Made by a program: the position numbers and the translations under genes
Notes under the pieces: generated by a model
Databases searched by the model: none
Told to the model about the DNA's origin: nothing
The model's input: the letters and a program-made list of their open reading frames with translations, nothing else
Part shown: in pieces, positions 39,891 through 49,300 of the stretch
Layout: every line of letters starts with the position of its first letter
How positions within the stretch are numbered: position 1 is the first letter of the stretch
NCBI GenBank assembly: GCA_965246855.1
Contig: CBDFFP010000003.1
Location: forward strand, 124,001 to 188,000
Source of the DNA: UBA1952 sp965246855
GTDB taxonomy: Bacteria; Bacteroidota; Bacteroidia; Chitinophagales; Chitinophagaceae
Length of the DNA: 64,000 nucleotides
Direction: 5' to 3'

Positions 39891-40847
39891 CATATTCGCC
39901 ACCCGATTCCGCCGGTTATGTGCAAACAGCGAGGAGATAGACTTGTTCTCAAACGTATTGCGAATGGCTACCGCGAAAAGCTCGGCTGTGGGCAACACTT
40001 CAATCTTGTTAATCTGCTTTTTTAGCGGAATGGTATCGCAGACCACGAGCTTTTCCAGTACGGAGTTCTCAATGTTTTCGTAGGCATTTCCCGAAAGCAC
40101 CGGATGCGTGCAAAACGCGCGCACCGAAAGCGCACCCCGATCTTTGAGTAAAGCCGCTGCTTTGGAAAGCGTTCCCGCCGTGTCGCAGATATCGTCTATC
40201 AACACCACGTTTCGGTCCGTAACGTCGCCAATAACGGTCATGGAAGCAATCTCGTTGGCGCGCTTGCGGTGCTTGTCGCAGATCACCATATCCGCTCCGA
40301 AATAAGACGCCACTTCGCGCACGCGGTTGGTAGAGCCTACGTCGGGCGCGGCGAAAATGAGGTCTTTCAGGTTTAGCGACTCAATGTGCGGAATGAAGAT
40401 CGCCGACGAATCCAGGTGATCCAGCGGAATGTCGAAAAAGCCCTGAATTTGCGGTGCGTGCAAGTCCATCGTGATGACGCGATTGGCTCCGGCAGTGGTC
40501 AGCAAATTCGCCACAAGCTTAGACGCGATAGACACGCGCGGCTTGTCTTTCCGGTCTTGGCGCGCAAGACCGTAGTAGGGAATCACGGCGGTGATGTAGC
40601 CTGCCGACGCGCGACGCGCGGCGTCTATCATCATCAGCAGTTCCATCAGGTTGTCGCTCGGCGCGTTGGTGCTTTGCACCAGAAAAACGTAATCGCCGCG
40701 CACCGATTCATTGAACACCGGCTGGAACTCGCCGTCCGAAAACTTCTGCACGGTCATGCTGCCGATTTTTTTTCCGAAAGATTGAGCAACGGTTTCGGCG
40801 AGGTCGTGGGAGCCGGTACCGGCGAAGATTTTTACGGAAGGCTGCAT
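39888..40847 (-). CDS. prs: Ribose-phosphate pyrophosphokinase
   Basis: This 319-residue enzyme makes PRPP from ribose 5-phosphate and ATP. Landmarks are KIFAGTGSHDLAETVAQSFG, the ATP-binding loop with DGEFQPVFNESVRGDYVFLV, YYGLARQDRKDKPRVSIASK (metal and ribose phosphate binding), and the PRPP-binding NVVLIDDICDTAGTLSKAA. The start MQPSVKIFAG at 40847 is the family start; an in-frame extension to 41015 is promoter DNA. The promoter element TACTTTTGC is 18 bp upstream. It heads the prs-rplY-pth series. Confidence 0.96.
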   Translation of the reverse strand: MQPSVKIFAGTGSHDLAETVAQSFGKKIGSMTVQKFSDGEFQPVFNESVRGDYVFLVQSTNAPSDNLMELLMMIDAARRASAGYITAVIPYYGLARQDRKDKPRVSIASKLVANLLTTAGANRVITMDLHAPQIQGFFDIPLDHLDSSAIFIPHIESLNLKDLIFAAPDVGSTNRVREVASYFGADMVICDKHRKRANEIASMTVIGDVTDRNVVLIDDICDTAGTLSKAAALLKDRGALSVRAFCTHPVLSGNAYENIENSVLEKLVVCDTIPLKKQINKIEVLPTAELFAVAIRNTFENKSISSLFAHNRRNRVANM

Positions 40848-40865
40848 GACAGTAGATAGAGGAAC

Positions 40866-40874
40866 GCAAAAGTA
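40866..40874 (-). promoter_or_regulatory. -7 promoter element for prs
   Basis: TACTTTTGC on the minus strand lies 18 bp upstream of the prs ATG, a complete match to the phylum consensus. Confidence 0.6.
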
Positions 40875-41089
40875 ACGCGGCCACCCAAAAAGCACCTTTT
40901 GGCAGAACAGAAATACGGGTGTATTATGCAGACGCTTTTCGGCGTACGCCGCGAAGAAGACAAAAGAGGATTTCCGGTAGGAGCGACCCTTGTGGTCGCC
41001 TTTTCCAAAAACCAAAGACCAAAACTACCCTAACAGGCTTTCTACTTTCTACTAACAGCTTTCTACCCAAAGCTTTCTACTACCAAACC

Positions 41090-41500
41090 ATGACACGCAA
41101 CGCTACCGCCCGCTGGGAAGGAACCGGCAAAGAAGGAAAAGGAATTTTGAACGGCACTTCCGGTGTTTTTACGGATGCGCCTTACACGTTTGCCACGCGC
41201 TTTGAGAACGGTAAGGGCACCAATCCTGAAGAGCTTCTGGCTGCTGCCCACGCCGGTTGTTTTTCCATGAAACTCGCCTTTGACCTCAATGCCGCAGGCA
41301 TCACCGCCGACAGTATTGAAACCACCTGCGGCATCACATTAGACGGCAGCGCAATCACCACTTCCGCCCTCAAAACCACTGTTTCCGCACCGGGCCTCAC
41401 GGAAGATAAACTCCACGAACTGGCGCAAAATGCAAAGGCAGAATGCCCCGTGAGCAAGCTTTACAACTGCAACATCACGCTGGAAGCAACGCTGGGATAA
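41090..41500 (+). CDS. OsmC-family peroxiredoxin
   Basis: This 136-residue protein is an OsmC/Ohr-fold hydroperoxide-reducing enzyme. Both redox cysteines are present: AAAHAGCFSMKLAFDLN (Cys about residue 57) and AKAECPVSKLYNCN (Cys about 123). The N-terminal strand is NATARWEGTGKEGKGILNGT, as in OsmC rather than Ohr. It reduces organic peroxides with thiols. ATG at 41090 follows a spacer rich in CTTTCTAC repeats; the upstream in-frame extension is not family-like. Confidence 0.92.
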   Translation: MTRNATARWEGTGKEGKGILNGTSGVFTDAPYTFATRFENGKGTNPEELLAAAHAGCFSMKLAFDLNAAGITADSIETTCGITLDGSAITTSALKTTVSAPGLTEDKLHELAQNAKAECPVSKLYNCNITLEATLG

Positions 41501-41560
41501 GCGAATAAGACAATTTAAACCCCCTTTTTTCCTTATTCCATCCTGTTTTTAAGGATTTAA

Positions 41561-41710
41561 AACCCTCTTTTCCCTTCTTCCAAGAGGGTTGGAAGGACTG
41601 AAAACCCTCTTTTAGGTTCTTCCAAGAGGGGTGGAAGGACTGAAAAGAGGGGTGGAAGAAGGGAAAACCCTCTTTTCGATTCTTCCAAGAGGGTTGGAAG
41701 AAGCGAAAAA
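41561..41710. repeat. 21/42-bp grid tandem array with inverted cores
   Basis: AACCCTCTTTT recurs at 41561, 41603 and 41666 (spacing 42 and 63). GAGGG(G) recurs at 41584, 41626, 41647 and 41689 (42, 21, 42). All intervals are multiples of 21. The two words are complementary in part (CCCTCTT / AAGAGGG), so neighbouring units can pair as hairpins. It fills most of the 231-bp convergent gap between the OsmC gene and the LutA-like gene. Confidence 0.82.
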
Positions 41711-41731
41711 AGGCTTGAAAATACAAAATTC

Positions 41732-42439
41732 CTAATTTGTTCCTGCTGCAAGCACGTCTGCGATGTGCAGCGTCTTGAGCGGCAGCCGCATTTTGTCGAT
41801 GTATCCTTGCAGGTGCATCAGGCAGGAAACGTCGGTAGAGATGATATAATCCGCGCCTGCTTCAATGGCGGATTCCACTTTCGTCTGTGCCATGCCAATG
41901 GAAATAGGCTCGTATTTCACGGCGAAAGTGCCGCCAAAACCACAACAGGTTTCCGCTTCCTTCATCTCTATTAATTCCAGTCCGCGAATGCCGGAAAGCA
42001 ACTCGCGCGGGGCGCTTTTGATGCCGCATTCCCGCAGAGCGCCGCAGGCGTCATGATACACCGCTTTCCCTTCAAAAAAGCCTTCAATCCGCTTGATGCC
42101 CAAAGTTCCGGTGAGAAATTCCGTAAGCTCAAACACCCGTTGCGGCGTGTTGGATGCGTCTTTGGAAAGCATCTTCTGGTAGTAGTTCCGCACAAAGCCC
42201 GTGCAGGAGCCGCTCGGTGAAATAATGGGCTCTTTGCCCGAAAAATCCTTACAGAATTTCTTTGCAACGGCTGCCGCATCGTCCTGATAACCCGCGTTGA
42301 AAGCGGGTTGGCCGCAGCAGGTCTGGGCGGGATTATACAGCACCTCACAGCCTGCATTTTCCAGCAGCTTCACCATGTTGAAAGCCGTTTGCGGATAAAG
42401 CTGATCTACAAAGCAGGGAACGAAAAGCTGGACGTACAA
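41732..42439 (-). CDS. (Fe-S)-binding protein, LutA/GlcF-like
   Basis: This 235-residue protein has two cysteine-rich CCG domains: NPAQTCCGQPAFNAGYQ near residue 40, then YHDACGALRECGIKSAPREL and KEAETCCGFGGTFAVKY. This layout matches LutA (YkgE), the CCG-domain subunit of the L-lactate utilisation complex, and related heterodisulfide reductase subunits. The LutB and LutC partners are not in the window, so lactate oxidation is only inferred from the family. Start MYVQLFVPCFVDQLYP fits the family. Confidence 0.88.
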   Translation of the reverse strand: MYVQLFVPCFVDQLYPQTAFNMVKLLENAGCEVLYNPAQTCCGQPAFNAGYQDDAAAVAKKFCKDFSGKEPIISPSGSCTGFVRNYYQKMLSKDASNTPQRVFELTEFLTGTLGIKRIEGFFEGKAVYHDACGALRECGIKSAPRELLSGIRGLELIEMKEAETCCGFGGTFAVKYEPISIGMAQTKVESAIEAGADYIISTDVSCLMHLQGYIDKMRLPLKTLHIADVLAAGTN

Positions 42440-42481
42440 AAAGAGAGAAGTTTTTTGGGAGAAAAGAGTGGAAATACGCGC

Positions 42482-43006
42482 TTAAAAGTCTTTCAGAATT
42501 TCCTGAAAGTGGGCTTCTTCCTGCGCTTTAATGCGCCGTTGTTGAAACATCATCTTGAGCGCCGCGAGGCCCGCTTCTTCGCCTTTGTGGCCATGCGCGC
42601 CGCCCAGTCGCTCCCACGCTTCTGCTTCGTTATTCAGCGTCAGAACACCAAAAATTACGGGCACGTCAAGCGTTAGATTCAGGTGGGTAATGCCTTCCGT
42701 AACGGCCTTGCAGACGTAGTCAAAATGCGGCGTTCCGCCCCGAATTACGGCGCCAAAAGCGACGATGGCATCCACGTGTGTTTGTGCTGCCAAGCGGCAG
42801 CCATAAGGCAGTTCAAAAGCGCCGGGAACGAGAACCGTTTCTGTTACCTCGCCGCCGTTTTGCTTAATGGCCCGCGCCGCACCGGCCACCATTTCGGAGA
42901 CGATTTTATCGTTCCATTCCGTGCGCACAAAAGCCACGCAGGGCGGTGTATCAAAGCGGAGAAAATCGGTTTGGAGCAGCAGCGGGCTGCCGGAAGAAAG
43001 CGCCAT
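42482..43006 (-). CDS. ribH: 6,7-dimethyl-8-ribityllumazine synthase
   Basis: This 174-residue enzyme carries out the penultimate step of riboflavin synthesis. Motifs are VAFVRTEWNDKIVSEMVAGA, VPGAFELPYGCRLAAQ, and AFGAVIRGGTPHFDYVCKAV with the catalytic histidine, then VPVIFGVLTLNNEAEAWERLG. The start MALSSGSPLL at 43006 is chosen; a frame extension to 43063 runs into ATG-rich spacer and would create a false signal anchor. No other rib genes are adjacent. Confidence 0.96.
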   Translation of the reverse strand: MALSSGSPLLLQTDFLRFDTPPCVAFVRTEWNDKIVSEMVAGAARAIKQNGGEVTETVLVPGAFELPYGCRLAAQTHVDAIVAFGAVIRGGTPHFDYVCKAVTEGITHLNLTLDVPVIFGVLTLNNEAEAWERLGGAHGHKGEEAGLAALKMMFQQRRIKAQEEAHFQEILKDF

Positions 43007-43186
43007 AAGAAGGGCGAAAATAAGGCAACAGATAATGAATAATGGATGATGAATAATGAACAAGGAGCGGTTGGGGTGGGAAGTCTAGTCAGAATGCCGC
43101 TCCCAACCTCTTCCGAAGTACAAACCAACCCCTTCCGAACGGGTTAGATAGCGCGAAACAAGGTTCTAATTGGTTTTAAGCAGGTG

Positions 43187-44476
43187 TTATGCCGAAGTCG
43201 TTACCGGCAAAACCGGCTTCGGACGATAGAAAAGCAAAATCACCGCCCCGCCCAGTGCCAGACACACGGCGATAATCTCCGCCTGTGAGGGATGCAACGC
43301 GCCCCAATCGTATTTGTAATTCACGCGGATTCCTTCCACCAGAAAACGTTCCAGTCCGTTCAGCACCAGATACCATCCAAACAAATGCAACGGACGGCGG
43401 ATGCGCTTGCGCACCGCCCAGAGCAGAAAGAAAATCCCGATGCCCATCACCGATTCATAAACGGGCGTAGGGAAAACGCCTACCGGCAAAACCGAACAAT
43501 AATCGCCCGAACAATCCCGCAGTGGAACGCCGATGTTGTTTACGTTTTTGGGATAGTTCATCGCCACCGCCCAGCGCGGCAGGCCCGCCGGAGCCGGAAG
43601 GAATTTTGCTATGATGCCGTCGTTAGCGGCTTGGTCGCGGGCAAAACCCGGCGCAGCTTGCAGAAGGATTTTATAGTCCTGCGGCTGCTCTGTCCGTTGC
43701 AGACTTCCGTCCGCTGCCGTTACGTAGGCGCTGTTGATAATCCCCCAATCACCATCGCCCGCAAACTGACAACCGAGGCGGCCAATGCCATAAGCGAGAA
43801 TCAGCCCCGGTGCAGTTGCATCACAGAAATGCCGGAAATCCCAGCCCCGCTTGCGGACGTAGAAATACATCGCTATCGCCGCCACAATCAGCCCGCCATA
43901 AAACGTAAATCCCGCTGAAGCCAGTAGTGATGCCGGGTTGGCAATGAAGTTATCCCAGCTTTCAAAAGCGTTGAAAATCTTGGCACCTGCAAAGCCCGCC
44001 ACCGCCGCCACGGTCAGTATCTGCGACATGCGGTCATGGGGATGCACAAGACTTTTTTTTACCACTGGCGCGGCATTGCCGATTTTCCTGTTCTCCCTCC
44101 AAACAATGTAGAAACTCGCTGCTGCTGCAATCAGGCCAGTTCCAAAATGCCCATCCTTGGAAAAAATATAGTCCATTGCGTCGGGCATGACAACGCTATA
44201 GTTCATCAAAATCCCTCCAATTTTATAGCCTATCACAAATGCAACTGCCGTACTGGTAAAAAGCTGCATCGACGTAGCCTTCTTGCCCACAACTACATCT
44301 TCCAAGTCGGCTTTAAATAGACCTTCGGCTTCCTTGCGGCGAAGCTCTTTCCCCAACGTAGTAGCAGCAGCAATAAAGGAAAGGGCCACGAGCAACCCGA
44401 AGGTTTTAAAGAGGCCCAGCCACTGCGGCGGGTCGATGCCAAGCGTGGCAACCAGATAACGGAAGTCGGGGTACAA
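43187..44476 (-). CDS. lgt: Prolipoprotein diacylglyceryl transferase
   Basis: This 429-residue inner-membrane enzyme attaches diacylglycerol to lipobox cysteines. Helices occur throughout. The Lgt signature is LILAYGIGRLGCQFAGDGDW, with the conserved arginine in GRLG. The C-terminal part has YESVMGIGIFFLLWAVRKRI and FLVEGIRVNYKYD. It is longer than E. coli Lgt (291 residues) because of an N-terminal helical extension and inserted loops, as is usual in Bacteroidota. It fits the many lipoproteins in this window. Confidence 0.92.
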   Translation of the reverse strand: MYPDFRYLVATLGIDPPQWLGLFKTFGLLVALSFIAAATTLGKELRRKEAEGLFKADLEDVVVGKKATSMQLFTSTAVAFVIGYKIGGILMNYSVVMPDAMDYIFSKDGHFGTGLIAAAASFYIVWRENRKIGNAAPVVKKSLVHPHDRMSQILTVAAVAGFAGAKIFNAFESWDNFIANPASLLASAGFTFYGGLIVAAIAMYFYVRKRGWDFRHFCDATAPGLILAYGIGRLGCQFAGDGDWGIINSAYVTAADGSLQRTEQPQDYKILLQAAPGFARDQAANDGIIAKFLPAPAGLPRWAVAMNYPKNVNNIGVPLRDCSGDYCSVLPVGVFPTPVYESVMGIGIFFLLWAVRKRIRRPLHLFGWYLVLNGLERFLVEGIRVNYKYDWGALHPSQAEIIAVCLALGGAVILLFYRPKPVLPVTTSA

Positions 44477-44503
44477 AAGCGGGAAGAGATTTGGGCGGCG
44501 AAG

Positions 44504-45388
44504 TTAGAGGGCTTCAAACATCGGCAGGCAGGCGCGAATCATCGTGTCTACCGCTGCTGTGGTGTCGTTGGTGAACTTCCCCATACTGCGTTGCGCCACA
44601 ATCACCGAGATAGAAAGGCTGTGGTGGCCCAGCATGTTCGCCAGCCCGTACATCGCTGAAGTCTCCATCTCAAAATTGGCAATCCGCTCCCCGCGACAAT
44701 GGAAGCTGCTAATGGCGTTGATAAGGTTCGGATAGGCAATCGGAAGGCGCAGAATCCTTCCTTGCGGGCCGTAGAATCCCGGACAGGTGGCCGTCATTCC
44801 GGCGTGAATGCCGTTGGTGGAAAAATGGTTGCGCAGGCGAATAGAACCTTCTGCCACATACGGCTGAACGGGCTTGTTATCTAATCCGGTATGGTGCAGA
44901 AATTCGGTGCGGATAAACTGCTCGTCGGGGTTTTCGGCGTAGGCGTAGTAGTGCATCAGATTGTCCAGGCCAATGCCGAAAGAAGAAGCCACGAGGCTGT
45001 CCACCGGAATATCTGGTTGCAGTCCGCCGCAGGTGCCGAGGCGAATGATGTTAAGCCGCTTTTTTTCCGGGCGAATCGTGCGCGTCTGAAAATCAATATT
45101 CGCCAGCGCGTCTAACTCGTTGAACACAATGTCCACGTTATCCGGGCCGATGCCGGTGCTGACGACTGTGAGGCGCTTGTTGCCGATACGCCCGGTGTGC
45201 GAGATAAATTCGCGGTGCGCGGCCCGCTCTTCAATGCTGTCAAAATAGCGGGAAACAGCTTCCACGCGGCCCGGGTCGCCTACGGTAATGATGGTGTCGG
45301 CAATCTGGTCGGGGTGCAGATCAAGGTGGTAAATCGTTCCTTTCGGCGTGATGATGAGTTCTGAAGGCGCAATGAATTCCGGGAGCAT
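44504..45388 (-). CDS. Nucleoside phosphorylase (PNP/UDP family)
   Basis: This 294-residue enzyme belongs to the PNP/uridine phosphorylase family. Motifs are IITVGDPGRVEAVSRYFDSI (phosphate-binding Gly-Asp-Pro-Gly), TVVSTGIGPDNVDIVFNEL, IIRLGTCGGLQPDIPVDSLV and IANFEMETSAMYGLANMLG (ribose-binding Glu-Met-Glu). This fits uridine or purine nucleoside phosphorylase, and substrate is not decided by sequence. Upstream of it is a gap with the tRNA on the opposite strand. Confidence 0.9.
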   Translation of the reverse strand: MLPEFIAPSELIITPKGTIYHLDLHPDQIADTIITVGDPGRVEAVSRYFDSIEERAAHREFISHTGRIGNKRLTVVSTGIGPDNVDIVFNELDALANIDFQTRTIRPEKKRLNIIRLGTCGGLQPDIPVDSLVASSFGIGLDNLMHYYAYAENPDEQFIRTEFLHHTGLDNKPVQPYVAEGSIRLRNHFSTNGIHAGMTATCPGFYGPQGRILRLPIAYPNLINAISSFHCRGERIANFEMETSAMYGLANMLGHHSLSISVIVAQRSMGKFTNDTTAAVDTMIRACLPMFEAL

Positions 45389-45427
45389 GAAATGGGAAAT
45401 TAGATTTGCGAAGAAACGGTTTTTAGC

Positions 45428-45436
45428 TACATTTGC
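45428..45436 (+). promoter_or_regulatory. -7 promoter element for tRNA-Cys
   Basis: TACATTTGC matches TAnnTTTGC and ends 13 bp before the tRNA. A second match, TAGATTTGC, is at 45401-45409. Confidence 0.5.
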
Positions 45437-45449
45437 AGCCGCTTGTTTT

Positions 45450-45520
45450 GGTCACCTGGCCGAGTGGTTAGGCTCAGCTCTGCAAAAGCTGCTACAGCGG
45501 TTCGAATCCGCTGGTGACCT
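45450..45520 (+). tRNA. tRNA-Cys (GCA)
   Basis: All four arms are visible. Acceptor stem GGTCACC pairs with GGTGACC. D stem GCC/GGC encloses AGTGGTTA-type loop sequence. Anticodon stem CAGCT/AGCTG holds the 7-base loop CTGCAAA with anticodon GCA. The T arm is AGCGG-TTCGAAT-CCGCT. The discriminator base is T and CCA is not encoded. A strong terminator follows 5 bp later. Confidence 0.95.
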
Positions 45521-45525
45521 CTCCC

Positions 45526-45573
45526 AAAACTAAAAATCCTTTCTTCCATACGGCAGAAAGGATTTTTAGTTTT
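45526..45573 (+). terminator. Terminator after tRNA-Cys
   Basis: A perfect 19-bp stem (AAAACTAAAAATCCTTTCT / AGAAAGGATTTTTAGTTTT) with a 10-base loop follows the tRNA. It can also act for the minus-strand gene that ends at 45572. Confidence 0.9.
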
Positions 45574-46273
45574 AAGGCTTCACCCCCGGTGGCCCGAACT
45601 GCCGCGCAATACGCGCTGACAACCCCGATGCCGAGTGGTTATAAGCAATCCAATATTTCTTGGAGCGGTAGTAATACACCCACTTCGGGTGCTTCAGCGC
45701 AGGCGGCTCGAAACCCCGGCCTTCCCGCACGAGCGGCATCTTGCGCGGAAACGGACGCAGGAAAATATCCGTAAGGTTCAGGGAAGGGAAAATACCGCTT
45801 ACGTAATCATCTCCGTAATGTGGTGCGGCCTCGCCTGAAGTGTCGGTGAAGGATACGCCGCGTGCACGCATCCCGTACTGCGCTACCAGTACAGTTGTTT
45901 CGGCTTCCGGGCGGGTTACAATAGGATTTGCAACGGGCTTCATATTTGCATCTAAGAGTAAATTCGTCCAGTCAGTCTGTTCCTGCAGGTTATAGGCCGC
46001 GCTGTCGGGCAGAAAGTAAAAAGTACCGTAGCTGTAGTTATCGCGATAGTCGGAAATCATACGGTCGCGCATCTCGGCATAATCGTGCGCGAGTACGGCA
46101 GCAGTCACATTGTCGCCCTGTTCCCGGAGTGTATTGATGCGCGTTGCAGCATACGGCAGCAGCACAATCAAAGCTTTGGGCGGACGCGGCGTGAATGGAA
46201 TCACCTGCGCCGCAGCGCGCCCGAAAGACGCGAGAAGGAACAGCAGCGGAATTAGCAAACGGAAGGGTGTCAT
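45572..46273 (-). CDS. Secreted protein of unknown function
   Basis: This 233-residue protein has a signal peptide (FRLLIPLLFLLASFGRAAAQ). The mature part includes ALIVLLPYAATRINTLREQG, YRDNYSYGTFYFLPDSAAYN and ETTVLVAQYGMRARGVSFTD, then a basic aromatic C-terminus (KWVYYYRSKKYWIAYN). I recognise no family. Its 3' end overlaps the terminator of tRNA-Cys by 2 bp. It lies 75 bp downstream of the end of the large DUF2723 gene on the same strand, separated by a terminator. Confidence 0.65.
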   Translation of the reverse strand: MTPFRLLIPLLFLLASFGRAAAQVIPFTPRPPKALIVLLPYAATRINTLREQGDNVTAAVLAHDYAEMRDRMISDYRDNYSYGTFYFLPDSAAYNLQEQTDWTNLLLDANMKPVANPIVTRPEAETTVLVAQYGMRARGVSFTDTSGEAAPHYGDDYVSGIFPSLNLTDIFLRPFPRKMPLVREGRGFEPPALKHPKWVYYYRSKKYWIAYNHSASGLSARIARQFGPPGVKP

Positions 46274-46289
46274 AGTGTCTTTTTAAACA

Positions 46290-46326
46290 AAAAAATCCCC
46301 CGCGAAGTTGCAGGGGATTTCGTTTT
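46290..46326 (-). terminator. Terminator after the DUF2723 gene
   Basis: On the minus strand AAATCCCC(T) pairs with (A)GGGGATTT and is followed by TTTTTGTTTAAAAAG. It lies about 22 bp past the DUF2723 stop codon. Confidence 0.75.
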
Positions 46327-46348
46327 TGCGTTTGTAGAAAGAAGAGCT

Positions 46349-49300
46349 TTACTGCGTCCCCATTCCGCCCATCATTGGCTGCGCTTTCTTCAACATCAAC
46401 TCAAACTTCTGCGACACTTGCTTTGCATACACGCTGTCGCCGCTTTGTTGCGCGACCTGTGCAATCGTGTTTACGATGCCGAGGTTTTGCTGCACATCCC
46501 GCAACGCACCCGCACGGTTGTCTTCGGGTAAGGAATAAATCCATTCCATATCGCGCTCGCTGTTGCGGATAAGCTTGTCAAAAATCGCCTTGCCTCTCTG
46601 CGGCGCACCGGCAATGAAATAGGAACGGCCCACATAAAGCGCCGGGCCGTCGTAGGCCATGCTGCGCTCCGAAATGCCGTTCATCACCTTGTCCAAAACC
46701 TGCACTGCTTCCGCTTTCCGGCCCGCTGCCGCCAACTCTTCGGCCACGCGAGAAACATTGATGCGGTAGCCCATAAACATCAGCCGGTTCTTTTCATCAA
46801 AATACACGTTGTTGCCCGCCGCGCCGCCATAGGTGTAGAGCGTGTTGAAGAGCCGCACCGATTTATCCAAATCCACATAGCCACCTTCGCGCGTCGGCGA
46901 GTTCGCCGCTTTGCCGCGATACGGCGTCAGGCGATACACCGTTCCTTCCAGCTTCATGTAGTCTTGAAGCTGGCCATAGCTGCCGGTTTCCTGCAAAGAG
47001 GAAAAATAAATCGGGCGCTTCCAACCTTCTGCCGCTACTTGGGAAATGATGGATAGCTGCGCCAGTTCGTCTTTCTGAAGCATTTCTTTTTGAAGGGAGA
47101 AACGCACGGGTTGGCCTGCTGCGGAATCCCCCACGTTGATGCCCATGCCGCGCAACATAGCCGCCGAAGCTCCCGGCACTTCCAGATTCTTCGTCGGCAG
47201 GTAGTTCACCTTCTTGCCACCGTTATCGGTCAGCTTTTCGGCGTCGTTGTCGGAGGTGTAGAACTTCACAATGTCCGCCAGCGGGAAAAAGCGGTCTTTC
47301 GGAATAGAAGGGTTGTCAAAGTACATCAGGTAGTTATGGGAATCGCCCGTGTAGTCCTTTGCTTTCCACGCCATCGGCACGGCGTCGGCCTCATTCACTT
47401 TGTAGTTCAGTTGGTCAATGTACCAGCCAATACCCAAGAGCGACGTGTTGATTACGCGCACGTCGGGGCGGATGCCTTCAATCTCCTGTGCATACCACAG
47501 CGGGTAAGTTTCGTTGTCGCCAAAGGTGAACAGCACGGCATTTTTCTCGCAGCTTTGAAGTGTATTTATCGCCGTGGCGCGCGCCAGCGTTTTGCCGCTG
47601 CGGTCGTGGTCATCCCATTCCTGCGAAGCCATCAGCATCGGAACGGCCATCAGGCTAATCCCAATCGCGCCGTAGGAAGCCGCCGCGCCTTTTACTGCTT
47701 TTTGCAGCCAGTCGTGAAGCATCAGCACGCCCAGTCCAATCCAAATGGCAAAGGCATAGGTGCTTCCCGCAAAAGCGTAGTCGCGCTCCCTCGGTTGCAG
47801 CGGCGTCATGTTGAGGAAGATGCCAATCGCGATGCCGGTGAAGAAAAACAGCGTAAATACCACCCAGCCGTCGCGGCGGTCGCGGTTGAATTGATACACC
47901 AGTCCCATCACCCCCAGAATGAGCGGCAGGAAATACAGTTGGTTGCGGGCGCGGTTGTTCACGTAGCCGTCCGACATCTTGTCTAAATCGCCCAAGCCGC
48001 GTGCTCTGTCCACAACGCCAATCCCGCTTATCCAGTTGCCGTTTTTGGCTTCGCCTTGTCCTTCAAAATCATTCTGACGCCCGGCGTAGTTCCACATAAA
48101 ATACCGCCACCACATCCAGTTCATCTGATAGCCCATAAAGTAGCGCATGTTGTCGCCGCCAGTAGGCCGCTCGCCTTCTGACAGGCCCAGATATTCTTTG
48201 TAGAAACGCACGTGGCCGGGGTCGTTAGAGTCCCAGATGCGCGGGAAAAAGCGTTGCTTGTCTTCCTCAAAATGATATTTCGGCTTGACGCCCACGCGCT
48301 CGTAGTGGTCTTTGCCATTCAGTTTGGTTTGCGCGTATTGGTTGCCGTTGGAATCCACTTCCGTTACGCGGCAGTCAAAGTCGGGGCCGTAAAGAATAGG
48401 CTGTTGGCCAAACTGTTCGCGTTGCAGGTAGGAAAGCAACGTAAACGTGTTGTCCGGGTTGGTCATGTCAATCGGCACGTCGGCGCGGGAGCGGATAACC
48501 GGAATCAGGTAAGAACTAAAGCCGATGAGGATGAAAATCGTTGCCAGCGTCGCCAGATGACCGTAATAGGAACCACGCTTTTTCGTCCACGAAACCAGCC
48601 ACACCAGCGCTACTACCAGCAGTACGAGGAAGGTAAGCGCGCCGGAATCAAACGGCAGCCCGAAGCCATTTACGAAGGTCAGCTCAAACCAGCCGGCAAT
48701 GGCGGGCAGGCCCTGCAGAACGCCAAACTGCACTGCGCCCAGCACCACGCAACTGAGGATAAACGCCACAATCGCGCCCGTAGTCGTTGCCTTGTAGCGG
48801 CGGAAATAAAACACCAAACCAATCGGCGGAATAGACAAGAGGTTGAGCAAGTGGACCGCCACCGAAAGGCCAATCAGGTAAGCAATGAACAAGAGCCAGC
48901 GGTCTGCGCCCGGCTCGTCGGCCACGCGTTCCCACTTCAGAATCGCCCAGAACGTGAGCGCCGTAAAGAAGGAAGAGGTGGCATAAACTTCGCCTTCCAC
49001 CGCCGAAAACCAAAAGGTATCTGAGAAGGTGTAAGCCAGCGCGCCCACCAGGCCGCTGCCCATTATCAGCAGCGTTTGATTGCGGGTCGGCGTATCCACA
49101 TCGCGGGCCAGCATTTTCTTGGCGAAGTAGGTAATCGTCCAGAAAAGAAACAGAATCGTGGCCGCCGAGGTGAGCGCACTTTCGGCGTTCATCAGCAGCG
49201 CGGCGTTCTTGGAATGCCCTGCCGTCATCCCGTTTTCGGCGAAAAGGCCAAACATGCGCTGGATGAGTGCGAAGAACGGCGCGCCCGGCGAGTGACCTAC

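Noticed and set aside
41475..41751. Minus-strand frames with repeated SFQPSWK or LLPTLLEE words
   Set aside because: They are readings of the 21/42-bp array and overlap the OsmC 3' end; composition is dictated by the repeat.
42482..43063. Extended ribH start with a hydrophobic N-terminus
   Set aside because: The extension is ATG-rich spacer DNA; ribH is cytoplasmic and the family begins near MALSSGS.
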